From CALBZE01 sp036381255 (GTDB taxonomy: Bacteria; Gemmatimonadota; Gemmatimonadetes; Longimicrobiales; RSA9), in NCBI GenBank assembly GCA_036381255.1, contig DASVDG010000042.1, forward strand, positions 7,261-71,260: DNA of 64,000 nucleotides. The letters are read 5' to 3'. Position numbers and translations under genes: made by a program. Below, in pieces: positions 1 to 8,434 of the stretch. Numbering within the stretch: position 1 is the first letter of the stretch; each line of letters begins with the position of its first letter. The notes beneath the pieces were generated by a model, which ran no database searches, was not told the origin of the DNA, and saw only the letters and a program-made list of their open reading frames with translations.

Positions 1-196
1 CCGTCAGCACGACGCCGGCGGCGAGGTCCGTGCGCGTCGCGACGGCCACGTCGCTCGCGCCCAGCTCCACCACGACGGCCTGCTCCGGCGCGGCCTCGGC
101 CGCGTTGCCACTCTCCCCGCCGCACGCGGCCACGGAAAGCAGCAGCGCGGCCACGATGGTCGAACCGGCGGCACCCTTCGCTACGATGTATCGCAT
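1..196 (-). CDS. Efflux RND adaptor lipoprotein, N-terminal part (partial)
   Basis: The gene runs off the left edge, so only about 65 residues are visible. They form a lipoprotein signal: a short basic N-region, a hydrophobic stretch and a lipobox ending V-A-A-C-G-G near residue 25, followed by an acidic, Ala-rich linker and the sequence AAPEQAVVVELGASDVAVA. Starting a beta-rich domain straight after a lipobox linker is typical of HlyD/AcrA-type membrane fusion proteins. It lies 36 bases after the TolC-like gene on the same strand, and an AGAGGA ribosome site precedes the ATG. Regulator, TolC-like channel and lipoprotein in this order is a common tripartite-efflux layout, so the RND pump gene is expected to the left. 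The adaptor role is inferred mainly from context because the diagnostic domains are outside the window. Confidence 0.7.
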   Translation of the reverse strand, partial: MRYIVAKGAAGSTIVAALLLSVAACGGESGNAAEAAPEQAVVVELGASDVAVATRTDLAAGVVLT

Positions 197-232
197 TGTC
201 GCAGATCCTCTGGTCTCGATTGTCAGAATCGA

Positions 233-1750
233 CTAGTTGCCGCCCTGCGGTGCGGCGTCCGCCGGCACCCGGTCACCCGCGATCGCCCGGCTCCCGCCCA
301 GCGCGCGGATCAGCGCGGCATCCGCGATGTGGTAATCCGTAAGCGCCTGCGCCAGGTTGGTCCGCGCCTGGAGCAGCGCGAGCCGGGCCTCGGACACCTC
401 CAGCTGCGTCGCGAGGCCTCGCTCGTAGCGCAGCTCCGTGAGCTGGTAGACCCGATCCGCCTGGTCCACCGTCCGGCGCCGCGCCGCAATGTCGGCGCGC
501 GCGCGCTCCCGCTCCCGCCGCGCCTGCTCGTACTGCAGCTCGACCGATTCCTTCAGCTGCTGCAGCTGGAGACGCGCGTCCTCCAGCGCCGCCTCCGCGA
601 CATCCACGTCCGCCGACCGCTTGAACCCATCGAAGATCGGCACCTGCACGGTGACGCCGGCGTTCCAGTCCGTCCGGGCGTCCGCCGAGAAGTCGAAGAC
701 CTCCGTCGGGTAGAGCTGCCGGCCGTACGTCATGTGCAGCGAGACCGTGGGCAGGAACGAACGCTTCGCGATCTTCACCTGCTGCTGCCGGATCGCGACC
801 TGCCGCTCCGCCGCCTCGATCGCCGCCCGCTGCCGCAGCGCCTCGCGCTCCGCCGCGCCCGGCGCCGACAGCAGCTCTCCCTCCGGCGCTTCCAGCGACG
901 TCGTCAGCTCGACCGGCTGGTCGAGCGGTACGTTCAGCAGCCGCTTCAGCTCGAACAGCGCCAGGTCCGCCGAATTCCGCGCCTGCACGAGCTGCGGCCT
1001 CAGGTTCTCCGCCGAGACCTCCGCCCGCATCACGTCCAGATCCGACGCCTGACCCGCCCGCTCGCGCAGCCGCTCCTGCTCCAGGAACGCCTCCGCCTGG
1101 TCCAGCGCCGCCTGCGCGATCTCCTCCATCTCCCGCGCCAGAAGCGCACGGTAGTACGCCGTCCGCACCTGCTGCTCGATCTCCGCCACCTCCTCGACCA
1201 CGCCCAAACGCGCCGCGGCCTCGAAGTCCTCCGCGATGTCCAGCGCCGCGCCCACGCGACCCCCCGAGTACAGGAGCTGCGTCCCCGTGATCGATGCGAC
1301 GTACGCGTTCTCCCGGCCGAACGGAAGATCCCCGAACAGCGCGCCCAGCCCCGCCAGACCCGCCGTCGGCGCATGGTCCTCCAGGTACCGGACCCGCTCC
1401 TCGAGCGGCGCCGTCGGATCCGGATCGAACCGCAGCGAATCCGGGAGCTCCACCGAGCCGCCCGACTCGAACGGCGACTCGAACGTCCGCGTGTACGACA
1501 GATTCCCCGTGATCTGCGGCAGCGCCGCCGAACGCGCGGACCTCACCTGCGCCTCCGCCCGCTCCACCTGCGATCGCGCCAGCCGCACCTCCTGGCTCTC
1601 CGCGATCGCCCGCGCTACCGCCGCTTCCAGGCTGAGCTCGAGCACCTCACCCGGCGCCGGCGCCTCCTCTACCGGCGACTGCGCCCACGCCGTTCCCGCG
1701 CTCCCGACTCCGAGCGCCACGGCCACCACCACGACGAATTTCGAACTCAT
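233..1750 (-). CDS. TolC-family outer-membrane efflux channel
   Basis: Predicted 505 residues with a signal peptide (MSSKFVVVVAVALG, cleavage near AWAQ). Two homologous halves follow, each with long Ala/Glu/Arg-rich helices characteristic of the OEP fold, for example SLEAAVARAIAESQEVRLARSQ near the N-terminus and ERGLATQLEVSEARLALLQA near the C-terminus. TolC proteins form trimeric channels that carry RND or ABC efflux substrates across the outer membrane. A start at 1783 overlaps the upstream regulator by ATGA but adds eleven residues, some acidic, in front of the signal peptide. I therefore prefer the internal ATG at 1750, although the 1783 start has an adjacent GAGGGG and cannot be excluded. 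The gene is translationally linked to the regulator upstream and followed by the adaptor lipoprotein. The substrate cannot be told from sequence. Confidence 0.9.
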   Translation of the reverse strand: MSSKFVVVVAVALGVGSAGTAWAQSPVEEAPAPGEVLELSLEAAVARAIAESQEVRLARSQVERAEAQVRSARSAALPQITGNLSYTRTFESPFESGGSVELPDSLRFDPDPTAPLEERVRYLEDHAPTAGLAGLGALFGDLPFGRENAYVASITGTQLLYSGGRVGAALDIAEDFEAAARLGVVEEVAEIEQQVRTAYYRALLAREMEEIAQAALDQAEAFLEQERLRERAGQASDLDVMRAEVSAENLRPQLVQARNSADLALFELKRLLNVPLDQPVELTTSLEAPEGELLSAPGAAEREALRQRAAIEAAERQVAIRQQQVKIAKRSFLPTVSLHMTYGRQLYPTEVFDFSADARTDWNAGVTVQVPIFDGFKRSADVDVAEAALEDARLQLQQLKESVELQYEQARRERERARADIAARRRTVDQADRVYQLTELRYERGLATQLEVSEARLALLQARTNLAQALTDYHIADAALIRALGGSRAIAGDRVPADAAPQGGN

Positions 1751-1779
1751 CTCTATCGATCCATTCCCTTCGTTCGTGA

Positions 1780-2295
1780 TCATCCCCTCGCGCCACCCTC
1801 ACCCGAATCCGCCTCCGGCGACCCGCCAGCCCCGGCCTCGCCCCGCGCCCGATACTCCCGCCACCGCTCCACACGCGTCTCGAACTCCTCCAGCATGAAC
1901 GCATGGAACCGCTGCCACTCCGCCAGACGACGACGCCCCACCTCCGCATCCGGCGCAAGCATCTCACACCCCGCCGCAAGTACGTCGTGCATCCGCTGCA
2001 TCCGCTGGCGCGCCCTGCCGTAGATCCGCTCCCACGGCTCCTCGCCGATCCGGTAGTAATCCCGCCGGTCGCCCGGCGAGCTCACCCGCTCCACCAACCC
2101 GCACTGCTCTAACCACCGCGCGTTGATGCTCACCGACGCCTTGCTGACCTGAAGCGCCTCCGCCAGCCGGTCGAGGCACTTCGGCTCCTCCTGGAGCAGC
2201 AGAAAACCGAGCATCCGGGCGCCGATCCGTGGAATCCCCTGCTCCTCGGCCACGATCCCCAGCCGCTCGATGAACTCCCGTGCTCCCTGATCCAT
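1780..2295 (-). CDS. GbsR/MarR-family transcriptional regulator
   Basis: 171 residues with a winged-helix DNA-binding domain in the first half: GIPRIGARMLGFLLLQEEP, then LDRLAEALQVSKASVSINARWLEQCGLVERV and the wing SPGDRRDYYRIG. This pattern matches the GbsR branch of MarR-like regulators. The C-terminal half is helical and probably mediates dimer formation. It is the first gene of the efflux operon, and its stop overlaps an upstream in-frame ATG of the TolC gene. An inverted repeat spanning its own promoter (2316-2343) suggests autoregulation together with the pump genes. Whether it acts as repressor or activator, and which ligand it senses, is unknown. Confidence 0.88.
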   Translation of the reverse strand: MDQGAREFIERLGIVAEEQGIPRIGARMLGFLLLQEEPKCLDRLAEALQVSKASVSINARWLEQCGLVERVSSPGDRRDYYRIGEEPWERIYGRARQRMQRMHDVLAAGCEMLAPDAEVGRRRLAEWQRFHAFMLEEFETRVERWREYRARGEAGAGGSPEADSGEGGARG

Positions 2296-2622
2296 GTCCC
2301 CCTCGTCCTGCGATCGAAACGTACAACTTCGTTTCGTACGTTCAAATCAACGTAAATGATCCCGATCGGATCTGTAAAGAGGCGGCGCACGGTCGAGCGC
2401 GCGGCACGCGGTGGATACGGGTCGACCAGAGTCCCTGGAACGCGTGAGGGACGGGGTTTCGGACAGGTGGCGCGGCGGCAGGGCCGTGGGCGCGGTGCAC
2501 CTCCGGCGCGCCCGTCCGGCGCGGCGGACCGCGTCACGCCCGATTCGGTGCACGGCATGTCATCGCCGTGCGCCCGGCGTCGCTGCGGCGATGCGTGGAG
2601 AGCGAATCCTGCGATCGTGGTG
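2296..2622. other. Intergenic region between uvsE and the efflux operon
   Basis: 327 bases without a convincing gene. The part near 2316-2345 holds the promoter and operator of the efflux operon. From about 2390 to 2622 the sequence is GC-rich, and the only open frames are antisense extensions of neighbours. I see no obvious terminator after uvsE. Confidence 0.6.
2316..2345 (-). promoter_or_regulatory. Promoter and palindromic operator of the efflux operon
   Basis: On the minus strand TTGAAC (2340-2345) is followed after 16 bases by TACGTT (2318-2323). An inverted repeat with arms GAAACGTAC (2316-2324) and GTACGTTC (2336-2343), differing by one base, covers almost the whole promoter. The AT-rich tract stands out in a GC-rich region and lies just upstream of the regulator start at 2295. 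The arrangement suits autorepression by the GbsR/MarR protein. The assignment is by inspection only. Confidence 0.5.
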
Positions 2623-3606
2623 TCAGGCCGCCCGGCGATCGGCCGCGGGTTGCAGGAGCGCGTCGGCGCGTCCGATGTCGTGGAGGTCGGAGCGGAGCTT
2701 GAGGAGGGCGAGGTCCTTGGCCTTGGCCTCGATCATGGCGTCGCAGGGGAGGTCGCGGATCTCGTGCATCAGGTCGGCGAAGGTCCACGGGTCGACGAAG
2801 TCGGCGTGCTGGCGGAGGAGCGGCGGTTCGACGCGGAGCGCCTTCCCGCGCTTGACCTGGCGGCCGTCGAGGCGGGGAGAGGAGAAGTGGAGCTTGGGCA
2901 CGGTGTGTTTCGGCCAGGTGGCGAGGGCGGCGCGGACGGCGGCGCGGACGGTCATGCCGCCGGTGTTGAGGCGGTGGTGCTGGTGGTCGAAGACGACGGG
3001 CGAGCCGGTGCGTTCGTGGATCCAGAGGCAGTCGCGGATCGTGAAGGAGGTCTCGTCGTTCTCGACGACGAGGCGGCGGCGCGCGGGTTCGGAGAGGCGT
3101 TCGAAGCTGGAGACGAAGCGGTCGAGCGCGGCGCGGCGGTCGCCGTAGACGCCGCCGACGTGGAGCACGACGACGGCATCGGGCCCCTGCTCCATGGCGT
3201 CGAGGAGCCGGGCCTGGACGTCGAGGTCGCGGCGAGCCTTGGCGGCGATCTCCTTATCCTCGGCGTTGAGCACGACGTACTGGGAGGGGTGGAGCGAGAG
3301 CCGGATGTCGAGCCGGTTCGCGTAGCGGCCGATGCGGCCGAGCTCGACGGCGTGCTCCTCGATCTGCCGGTGGAACCGCGGCAGGTCGGGGTGGGTCGCG
3401 TAGGGGACGAAGTCGGACGAGATGCGGTACATGCGGATCCCGACGTCGTCGAGGTAGTCGAGGATGCGGTGGAGCGCATCGATCGAGACGGCGACGCTGG
3501 GGTTCGATGGCCAGCGGCGGGTGTCGTGGCTGGGCAGCCCTTCGCGGCCGAGCACCTTGACTGCGAAGCCGAGCCGGCGCTCGACGGGACCGGCGGCTTG
3601 CGTCAT
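2623..3606 (-). CDS. uvsE: UV damage endonuclease UvsE
   Basis: 327 residues of the UVDE family, TIM-barrel endonucleases that nick DNA 5' of UV photoproducts and some other lesions in an alternative excision repair pathway. Visible family motifs in order are RLGFAVKVLG near the N-terminus, YRISSDFVPY, LSLHPSQYVVLN, VLHVGGVYGD, VVENDETSF and VFDHQHHRLNTGG. They include the His, Glu and Asp residues that bind the metal cluster in known family members. The length is normal for the family. It is the last gene of a minus-strand group after a metal ATPase and a cyclase-like protein. The 138-base gap upstream leaves open whether it is cotranscribed with them. Confidence 0.95.
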   Translation of the reverse strand: MTQAAGPVERRLGFAVKVLGREGLPSHDTRRWPSNPSVAVSIDALHRILDYLDDVGIRMYRISSDFVPYATHPDLPRFHRQIEEHAVELGRIGRYANRLDIRLSLHPSQYVVLNAEDKEIAAKARRDLDVQARLLDAMEQGPDAVVVLHVGGVYGDRRAALDRFVSSFERLSEPARRRLVVENDETSFTIRDCLWIHERTGSPVVFDHQHHRLNTGGMTVRAAVRAALATWPKHTVPKLHFSSPRLDGRQVKRGKALRVEPPLLRQHADFVDPWTFADLMHEIRDLPCDAMIEAKAKDLALLKLRSDLHDIGRADALLQPAADRRAA

Positions 3607-3675
3607 CCGCGTCCTCCAGGGTGGTCCCCCACGAGGCGCGGAGCGCAGGTCCCGTTCCGCGGGGGCGGGGGCCGC

Positions 3676-3696
3676 GGGCGCGTCTTTCGCGCGCCC
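3676..3696 (-). terminator. Weak GC-rich hairpin after the cyclase-family gene
   Basis: A 7-bp inverted repeat (GGGCGCG and CGCGCCC) with a T-containing 7-base loop lies about 50 bases downstream of the cyclase-family stop. No T-tract follows, so a terminator function is uncertain. Confidence 0.3.
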
Positions 3697-3744
3697 CGTC
3701 GGCCCTGCCGGCCGTGTCGGCCTCGGTCGGTCCGGGCGTCGCCC

Positions 3745-4443
3745 CTACGCGCCGTCGCCCGCGCGGCCCGGCACCCGCGCGAACGCGCGCACCGGGAACG
3801 AGCCGAGGCCGCGCACCTTGACCGGCACGGCGAAGAAGCGGAACCCGCGGTCGGGCAGGCGCTCGAGCCCACGGAGGTGCTCGACGATCGGGACCCCGGC
3901 GCCGAGCAGCGTCGTGTGCACGGGGCGGGTGCCGTCGCGGGTGTCGTCGATGTTGAGCGAGTCGATGCCGACCAGCGCGGCGCCGCGGTCGCGGAGCCAG
4001 GCGGCGGCCGCGGCGGTCAGGTAGGGGTGCCCCTCGAAGTAGCGGTCGGTGCGCCAGTGCGCGTCCCAGCCGGTGTGGACGAGCACGGCGCGGCCCTTCA
4101 CGTCCAGCGACTCGAACGCGTCGCGGTCGATCGCGCGGCCCGCGCGGGCGGTGGCGCGGACCACGACCGCGTCCAGGTCGGCGACGGCGTCGAGCGGCAG
4201 CCCGGCGACGTCCGCGCCGTCCGGGAAGCGGTGGAACGGCGCGTCGATGTACGTCCCCGTGTTCGCGATCATGTCGATCCGGCCGATGTGGAACTCGGTG
4301 CCCTCGGCGTAATGGTCGCGGGACGCCTCGCGGGTCAGGAAGTCGCAGATGAGCGGGGCGGGCAGCCCCCGGTACGTGACCATCCCGTCCTCGACGACGT
4401 GGCTCACGTCGATGAGCCGGGCGGCCGGGTCGTGTGGTGTCAT
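3745..4443 (-). CDS. Cyclase-family / kynurenine formamidase-like hydrolase
   Basis: 232 residues. The core signature NTGTYIDAPFHRFPDG resembles the HxGTHxDxPxH metal-binding motif of the cyclase family (PF04199), which includes kynurenine formamidase and isatin hydrolase. The first position is Asn-Thr rather than His-x in the strict motif, while the Asp and the second His are kept. Further conserved blocks are LIDVSHVVEDGMVTYRG at the N-terminus, VLVHTGWDAHW in the middle, and IGIDSLNID-like and HTTLLGAGVPIVEHL towards the end. The ATG at 4443 has an AAGGGA ribosome site at good spacing. The gene sits 77 bases after the metal ATPase on the same strand. The substrate is unknown; no tryptophan-degradation genes are nearby. 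Confidence 0.85.
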   Translation of the reverse strand: MTPHDPAARLIDVSHVVEDGMVTYRGLPAPLICDFLTREASRDHYAEGTEFHIGRIDMIANTGTYIDAPFHRFPDGADVAGLPLDAVADLDAVVVRATARAGRAIDRDAFESLDVKGRAVLVHTGWDAHWRTDRYFEGHPYLTAAAAAWLRDRGAALVGIDSLNIDDTRDGTRPVHTTLLGAGVPIVEHLRGLERLPDRGFRFFAVPVKVRGLGSFPVRAFARVPGRAGDGA

Positions 4444-4520
4444 CGTTCCCTTCGTCGGGTGGGTGCGGCGCCGGCGCGCCGCTCGCGGCCGCCGGCTCCG
4501 GTGCGCGCGCGGCCGTCGCC

Positions 4521-6524
4521 TCAGCCCGTGGCCGCCTCGCGCCCCTCGAAGCGCCGCGGCCGCCAGTCCCGGAGGCGCACCGCGTCCTCCCGCACCCCGT
4601 CTCCTGCGCCGGCCGGCGCCGCGCCGCCGTCGAGCCGGTGCGCCAGCAGCCGCAGCCCGACGGCGACGACGAAGATCGTGCCGCCCTCGTGCGCGACCAC
4701 GCCGACCGGGAGCGGCACCCAGCCGAACAGCGACAGCGTGCCGACGCCCGCGATCACGCCGAGCGCGAACGCGAGGTTGAAGCGGATGGTCCGCGCGGCG
4801 CGGCGCGCCAGCGCGATCGCGCCCGCGATGCGCATCAGGTCGTTCCGCATGAGCACGACGTCCGCGCTCTCCAGCGAGACGTCCGAGCCGGAGCCCATGG
4901 CGATCCCGAGGTCCGCGGCGACGAGCGCCGGGCCGTCGTTCACGCCGTCGCCGACCATGGCGACCCGGCCCCCGCGGCGCAAGTCCGCGATCGCCCCGAG
5001 CTTGTCCTCCGGCAGCAGCTCCGCGCGCACCTCGTCGATCCCGACCTCCCGCGCGATGTGCCGCGCAACCGGCTCCCGGTCCCCGGTCAGCATCACGAGC
5101 CGCAGCCCCCGCGACCGCAGCGCCGCCAGCGCCGCCCGCGCCTCCGGACGCGGCGTGTCCGCCACACCCAGCACCGCCACCACCCGCGCCCCGCGCCCCA
5201 GCAGCACGGGCGTCACGCCCCGCTCCTCCAGCGCCGCGAGGCGACGCTCGACCTCGGGCGCGACGACCGCGCCCCGACTCTCCGCCATCCGCCGCGTTCC
5301 GGCCCACACCGCCTCACCGCCCAGCTCGCCGCGGATCCCCCGCCCCCGCTCCGCCTGCACCCCCGTCACCTCGGGCACCGGGCCGGTCCACGCCCCCGCG
5401 ATCGCCCGCGCGATCGGATGCTCGCCGTGACGCTCCAACCCCGCGGCCAGCGCCCGCGCCTCCGCCTCGCTCCCCTCCACCACCGACACCTCGACCAGCT
5501 CCATCCGCCCCCGCGTCAGCGTGCCGGTCTTGTCGAACGCGACGACATCCACCTTCGCCAGCTCCTCCAGCGCCGCGCCGCTCTTGAACAGCGCGCCCGA
5601 CCGCGCACCCGCCGCCATCGCCGACAGCACCGCCGCCGGCGTGCTGATCACCACCGCGCACGGCGACGCCACGACCAGGAACGTCATCGCCCGGTACCAC
5701 GACGCACCCGCGTCCAGACCGACCAGCGAGTGGAACACCGCGAACAGCACCGGCACCGACAGCAACACCGCGACCGTGTACGGACCCTCCAGCCGCTCCG
5801 CGAACTGCTCCGTCGGGCTCTTCTCCGCCTGCGCCCGCTCGACCAGGCGCACCAGCTTCGCCAGCGCACTCTCGCTCGCCGGCTGTTCCACCCGCGCCAC
5901 CACCACGCCCTCGCCGTTCAGCGTCCCGCTGTACAGCATCGCGCCCGGCTCCTTCTCCACCGGGACCGACTCCCCCGTCAGCTCGCTCTCGTCCACGCTC
6001 GTCCACCCCTCCACCAGCGTGGCGTCCGCCGGGATCCGCTCGCCCGGCCGCACCCGGATCCGCATCCCCGGCGCCAGCGCCTCCAGCTCCACCCAGCGCT
6101 CCGTCCCGTCCGCTTCGACCACCGTCGCACCCGCCGGGCTGAGCGCCATCAACGCCTGGATCGCGTCCTTCGTCCGCCCCATCGCCCAGTCCTGCAGCGT
6201 GTTCGACAGGCTGAACAGGAACAGCAGGATCGCGCCATCCCCCGCCTCTCCCACGCTCGCAGCGCCCAGCGCCGCCACCACCATCAGCAGGTCGACGTCC
6301 AGCTTCCGCTCCGACCACAGCTCCTCCACCGCCGACCGCGCCGCCGGCACGCCGCCCGCCAGGAACGCCACGGCGTAAAACGCCCACTCGGCGCCGATGC
6401 GCCCGCTCACCCGCGCGCCGTACGCCGCGACGACGCCCACCAGCGTCAGCGCCGTCAGCACGAAGCCCCGTCGCACAGGATCGTCCCGGACCGTCGCCGC
6501 TATCGTGCTCTTCGCGTTCAGCAT
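4521..6524 (-). CDS. PIB-4-type heavy-metal transporting P-type ATPase
   Basis: 667 residues from the ATG at 6524, which has GGAG six bases upstream. Motifs in order: TGES (183-186, actuator), SPC in a membrane helix (287-289), DKTGTLT (phosphorylated Asp331), HGEHPIARAI (nucleotide domain), MVGDGVNDGPAL, and HEGGT in the last membrane segment. There is no N-terminal HMA metal-binding domain. SPC together with HEGGT is the signature of PIB-4 ATPases (CoaT, CtpD, PfeT), which export Co2+ or Fe2+, rather than the CPC type for Cu+, Zn2+ or Cd2+. A Fur-like box overlaps its promoter, favouring an iron-efflux role. A longer start at 6566 would begin inside that promoter and is unlikely. Confidence 0.92.
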   Translation of the reverse strand: MLNAKSTIAATVRDDPVRRGFVLTALTLVGVVAAYGARVSGRIGAEWAFYAVAFLAGGVPAARSAVEELWSERKLDVDLLMVVAALGAASVGEAGDGAILLFLFSLSNTLQDWAMGRTKDAIQALMALSPAGATVVEADGTERWVELEALAPGMRIRVRPGERIPADATLVEGWTSVDESELTGESVPVEKEPGAMLYSGTLNGEGVVVARVEQPASESALAKLVRLVERAQAEKSPTEQFAERLEGPYTVAVLLSVPVLFAVFHSLVGLDAGASWYRAMTFLVVASPCAVVISTPAAVLSAMAAGARSGALFKSGAALEELAKVDVVAFDKTGTLTRGRMELVEVSVVEGSEAEARALAAGLERHGEHPIARAIAGAWTGPVPEVTGVQAERGRGIRGELGGEAVWAGTRRMAESRGAVVAPEVERRLAALEERGVTPVLLGRGARVVAVLGVADTPRPEARAALAALRSRGLRLVMLTGDREPVARHIAREVGIDEVRAELLPEDKLGAIADLRRGGRVAMVGDGVNDGPALVAADLGIAMGSGSDVSLESADVVLMRNDLMRIAGAIALARRAARTIRFNLAFALGVIAGVGTLSLFGWVPLPVGVVAHEGGTIFVVAVGLRLLAHRLDGGAAPAGAGDGVREDAVRLRDWRPRRFEGREAATG

Positions 6525-6562
6525 GTATTCTCCGGATCGGAAGGCGGAAGCGATTCGCCATA

Positions 6563-6591
6563 ACAATAATGACTATCAATAAGCCGAGCAA
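6563..6591 (-). promoter_or_regulatory. Metal ATPase promoter with Fur/PerR-like box
   Basis: On the minus strand TTGCTC (6586-6591) and TATTGT (6563-6568) are 17 bases apart. Overlapping the -10 box and spacer is TGATAGTCATTATTG (6564-6578), which matches the 7-1-7 Fur-family palindrome TGATAATnATTATCA at 11 of 14 positions. The tract is strikingly AT-rich for this genome. The start codon at 6524 follows a short leader of roughly 30 bases. Confidence 0.55.
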
Positions 6592-6718
6592 GGCGCGCGC
6601 CCCGGGAACGGCGGAAACGCGTGGCAGCTCGCGGATCGACGGTGCGGGTCGAATGGGACTGTTCGAGCGTTACCGAGCAGCGCCGACCCGCTCGCCGGAT
6701 CGGCGACAGGAGCGGTCC

Positions 6719-7348
6719 ATGGCGGAAGAACGGGTTCGGGCGGTGACGGTCGAAGTCGCGCCCGGCCTCGAGGTGACGGTGTACGAGCGGGCGGACGCGG
6801 ATGCGGTGATCGAGGCGGCGATCGAGGATCCGGCGGTGGATCCGTACGCGGCGATCCTGTGGCCGACGGCGGTCGCGGTTGCGCGTGAGCTGGCGTCGCG
6901 CGTGGGGCCGGGGGACCGGGTGCTGGAGCTGGGGGCGGGGACGGGGCTCTGCGCGTTGACGGCGGCGCGCCTGGGTGCGACGGCGACGGCGCTGGACCAC
7001 GATGCGGCGGCGCTCGAGCGGATCGCGGCGGCCGCGGCGGCGCAGGGGGTGCGGGTGGAGACGCTCCGGTTCGATCTCGGTTCGGCGGCGTCGCTCCCGG
7101 CGGCGGACGTGGTGGTGGCGGCGGACGTGCTGTACGAGGTCGAGCTGGCCCGGCAGGCGGCGCGGCGGGTGGCGGAGGCGGTGGCGGGGGGCGCGCGCGT
7201 GTTGGTGGGCGATCCGGGGCGGGTCGGGCGCCCGGAGTTCGTCCGGGCGCTCGCGCGCCGTGGGCTCGACGTCGCGTTCCGGAACGCGGCGGTCCGGCCG
7301 CCGGGGGAGCGGCTCGCGTCGACGGTGGGCGTGGCGTGGGTGCCGTGA
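6719..7348 (+). CDS. Class I SAM-dependent methyltransferase
   Basis: 209 residues. The SAM-binding motif I is VLELGAGTGLCALTAA near residue 63, followed by ALDHDAAAL (acidic loop) and VVVAADVLYEVELA (motif after beta-4). The preceding DPYAAILWPTAVAVARELA resembles the Methyltransf_16/ETFB-lysine methyltransferase group, which modifies lysines or small nitrogen compounds. The start is placed at the ATG at 6719 because AGGAG lies seven bases upstream; a longer frame from 6569 would begin inside the neighbouring promoter. It is divergent from the metal ATPase and convergent with tesB, with only 10 bases between the stops. The substrate is unknown. Confidence 0.85.
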   Translation: MAEERVRAVTVEVAPGLEVTVYERADADAVIEAAIEDPAVDPYAAILWPTAVAVARELASRVGPGDRVLELGAGTGLCALTAARLGATATALDHDAAALERIAAAAAAQGVRVETLRFDLGSAASLPAADVVVAADVLYEVELARQAARRVAEAVAGGARVLVGDPGRVGRPEFVRALARRGLDVAFRNAAVRPPGERLASTVGVAWVP

Positions 7349-7358
7349 CCGACGATGC

Positions 7359-8222
7359 CTACCCCTCCCGCACCCGGGTCAACCCCTCCTGCGCCACCGA
7401 GGCGACGAGCGTGCCGTCGCGGGTGAAGAAGGTGCCGCGGGTGAAGCCGCGGGCGCCGCCGGCCGTCGGGCTGTCCATGCTGTAGAGCAGCCACTCGTCG
7501 ACGCGGAACGGGCGGTGGAACCAGATCGAGTGGTCGAGCGACGCGACCTGGAGGTTCGGCATGCGGAACGAGAGGCCGTGGGGGAGCAGCGCGGTCCCGA
7601 GCAGGCCGTAATCCGAGGCGTAGGCCAGGACGGCCTGGTGCACGACGAGGTCGTCGGGCATCCGGCCGATGGCGCGGAGCCACACGTGGCGGACGGGTGG
7701 CCGCGGCTCCGGCTGGAACGGGTCTACGGCGTCGACGGGCCGGAAGTCGATCGGCCGGTCCTGCGTCAGCACGCCGCGCAGGTGCTCGGGGATCCGGTCG
7801 GCCATCTCGCGGATCAGGTCGAGCTCGGAGGCAAGGGACTCGGGCTCGGGCACGTTGGGCATCTCGACCTGGTGCGTGGGCCCCTCCTCCACGACCTGGA
7901 ACGACGCCGACATGTTGAAGATCGCGCGGCCGTGCTGGATCGCGGTGACGCGCCGCGTCGTGAAGCTGCGGCCGTCCCGCAGTCGGTCGACGAAGTAGAC
8001 GACGGGGATCTCCAGGTCGCCGGGGAGGATGAAGTAGCCGTGCAGCGAGTGGGCGTCGCGGTCCTGCTCGACGGTGCGCCGAGCCGCGATGAGCGACTGC
8101 GCGAGCACCTGCCCGCCGAAGATGCGGCCGGTGCCGATGTCCCGGTTCGCGCCGCGGTAGATGTTGAACTCGATCGGCTCCAGGTCGAGGAGCCGCAGCA
8201 GATTTTCTACGGAGTATGGCAT
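7359..8222 (-). CDS. tesB: Acyl-CoA thioesterase II
   Basis: 287 residues forming the double hot-dog fold of TesB, which hydrolyses acyl-CoA to free fatty acid and CoA in the cytoplasm. Conserved blocks are GRIFGGQVLAQSLIAA near residue 31, HSLHGYFILPGD, ASLDHSIWFHRPFR, and DSPTAGGARGFTRGTFF with the final ASVAQEGL. The Asp of SLDHS, the Ser/Thr of the DSP segment and the Gln of AQEG correspond to the catalytic Asp/Thr/Gln set of E. coli TesB. The length equals the E. coli enzyme. The ATG at 8222 has GAGGAAG upstream. It is monocistronic as far as can be seen. Confidence 0.95.
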   Translation of the reverse strand: MPYSVENLLRLLDLEPIEFNIYRGANRDIGTGRIFGGQVLAQSLIAARRTVEQDRDAHSLHGYFILPGDLEIPVVYFVDRLRDGRSFTTRRVTAIQHGRAIFNMSASFQVVEEGPTHQVEMPNVPEPESLASELDLIREMADRIPEHLRGVLTQDRPIDFRPVDAVDPFQPEPRPPVRHVWLRAIGRMPDDLVVHQAVLAYASDYGLLGTALLPHGLSFRMPNLQVASLDHSIWFHRPFRVDEWLLYSMDSPTAGGARGFTRGTFFTRDGTLVASVAQEGLTRVREG

Positions 8223-8434
8223 CGCTTCCTCAACGGTGTCGTGGCGGACGCGAGCGCGGGCGCGGGGTCGTGGTGCGCCCGGTGCGTCCGTCCGGCGAAA
8301 GCTACACGGATCGGCCCGGTCCCGCACCGGGCGGCCGGGTCCGCCGTGGTGGCCGGTCGTTTGCCACGATTCGGAGGCGGGCCGGCGCCGACCGGGCCGT
8401 GCGCCGGCGCACCCGTGAACCGAGGAGGAGCGAA

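Noticed and set aside
329..2023. 564-residue plus-strand open frame
   Set aside because: Arg/Leu-rich shadow of the TolC-like gene.
2356..5430. Very long open frame on the plus strand (1024 residues)
   Set aside because: It is antisense to uvsE, the cyclase-family gene and the metal ATPase; its text is Arg/Gly/Val/Glu-rich with no motifs, as expected in GC-rich DNA.
6524..6566. Longer start of the metal ATPase at 6566
   Set aside because: That codon lies inside the -10 box and Fur-like site; the ATG at 6524 has a proper ribosome site.
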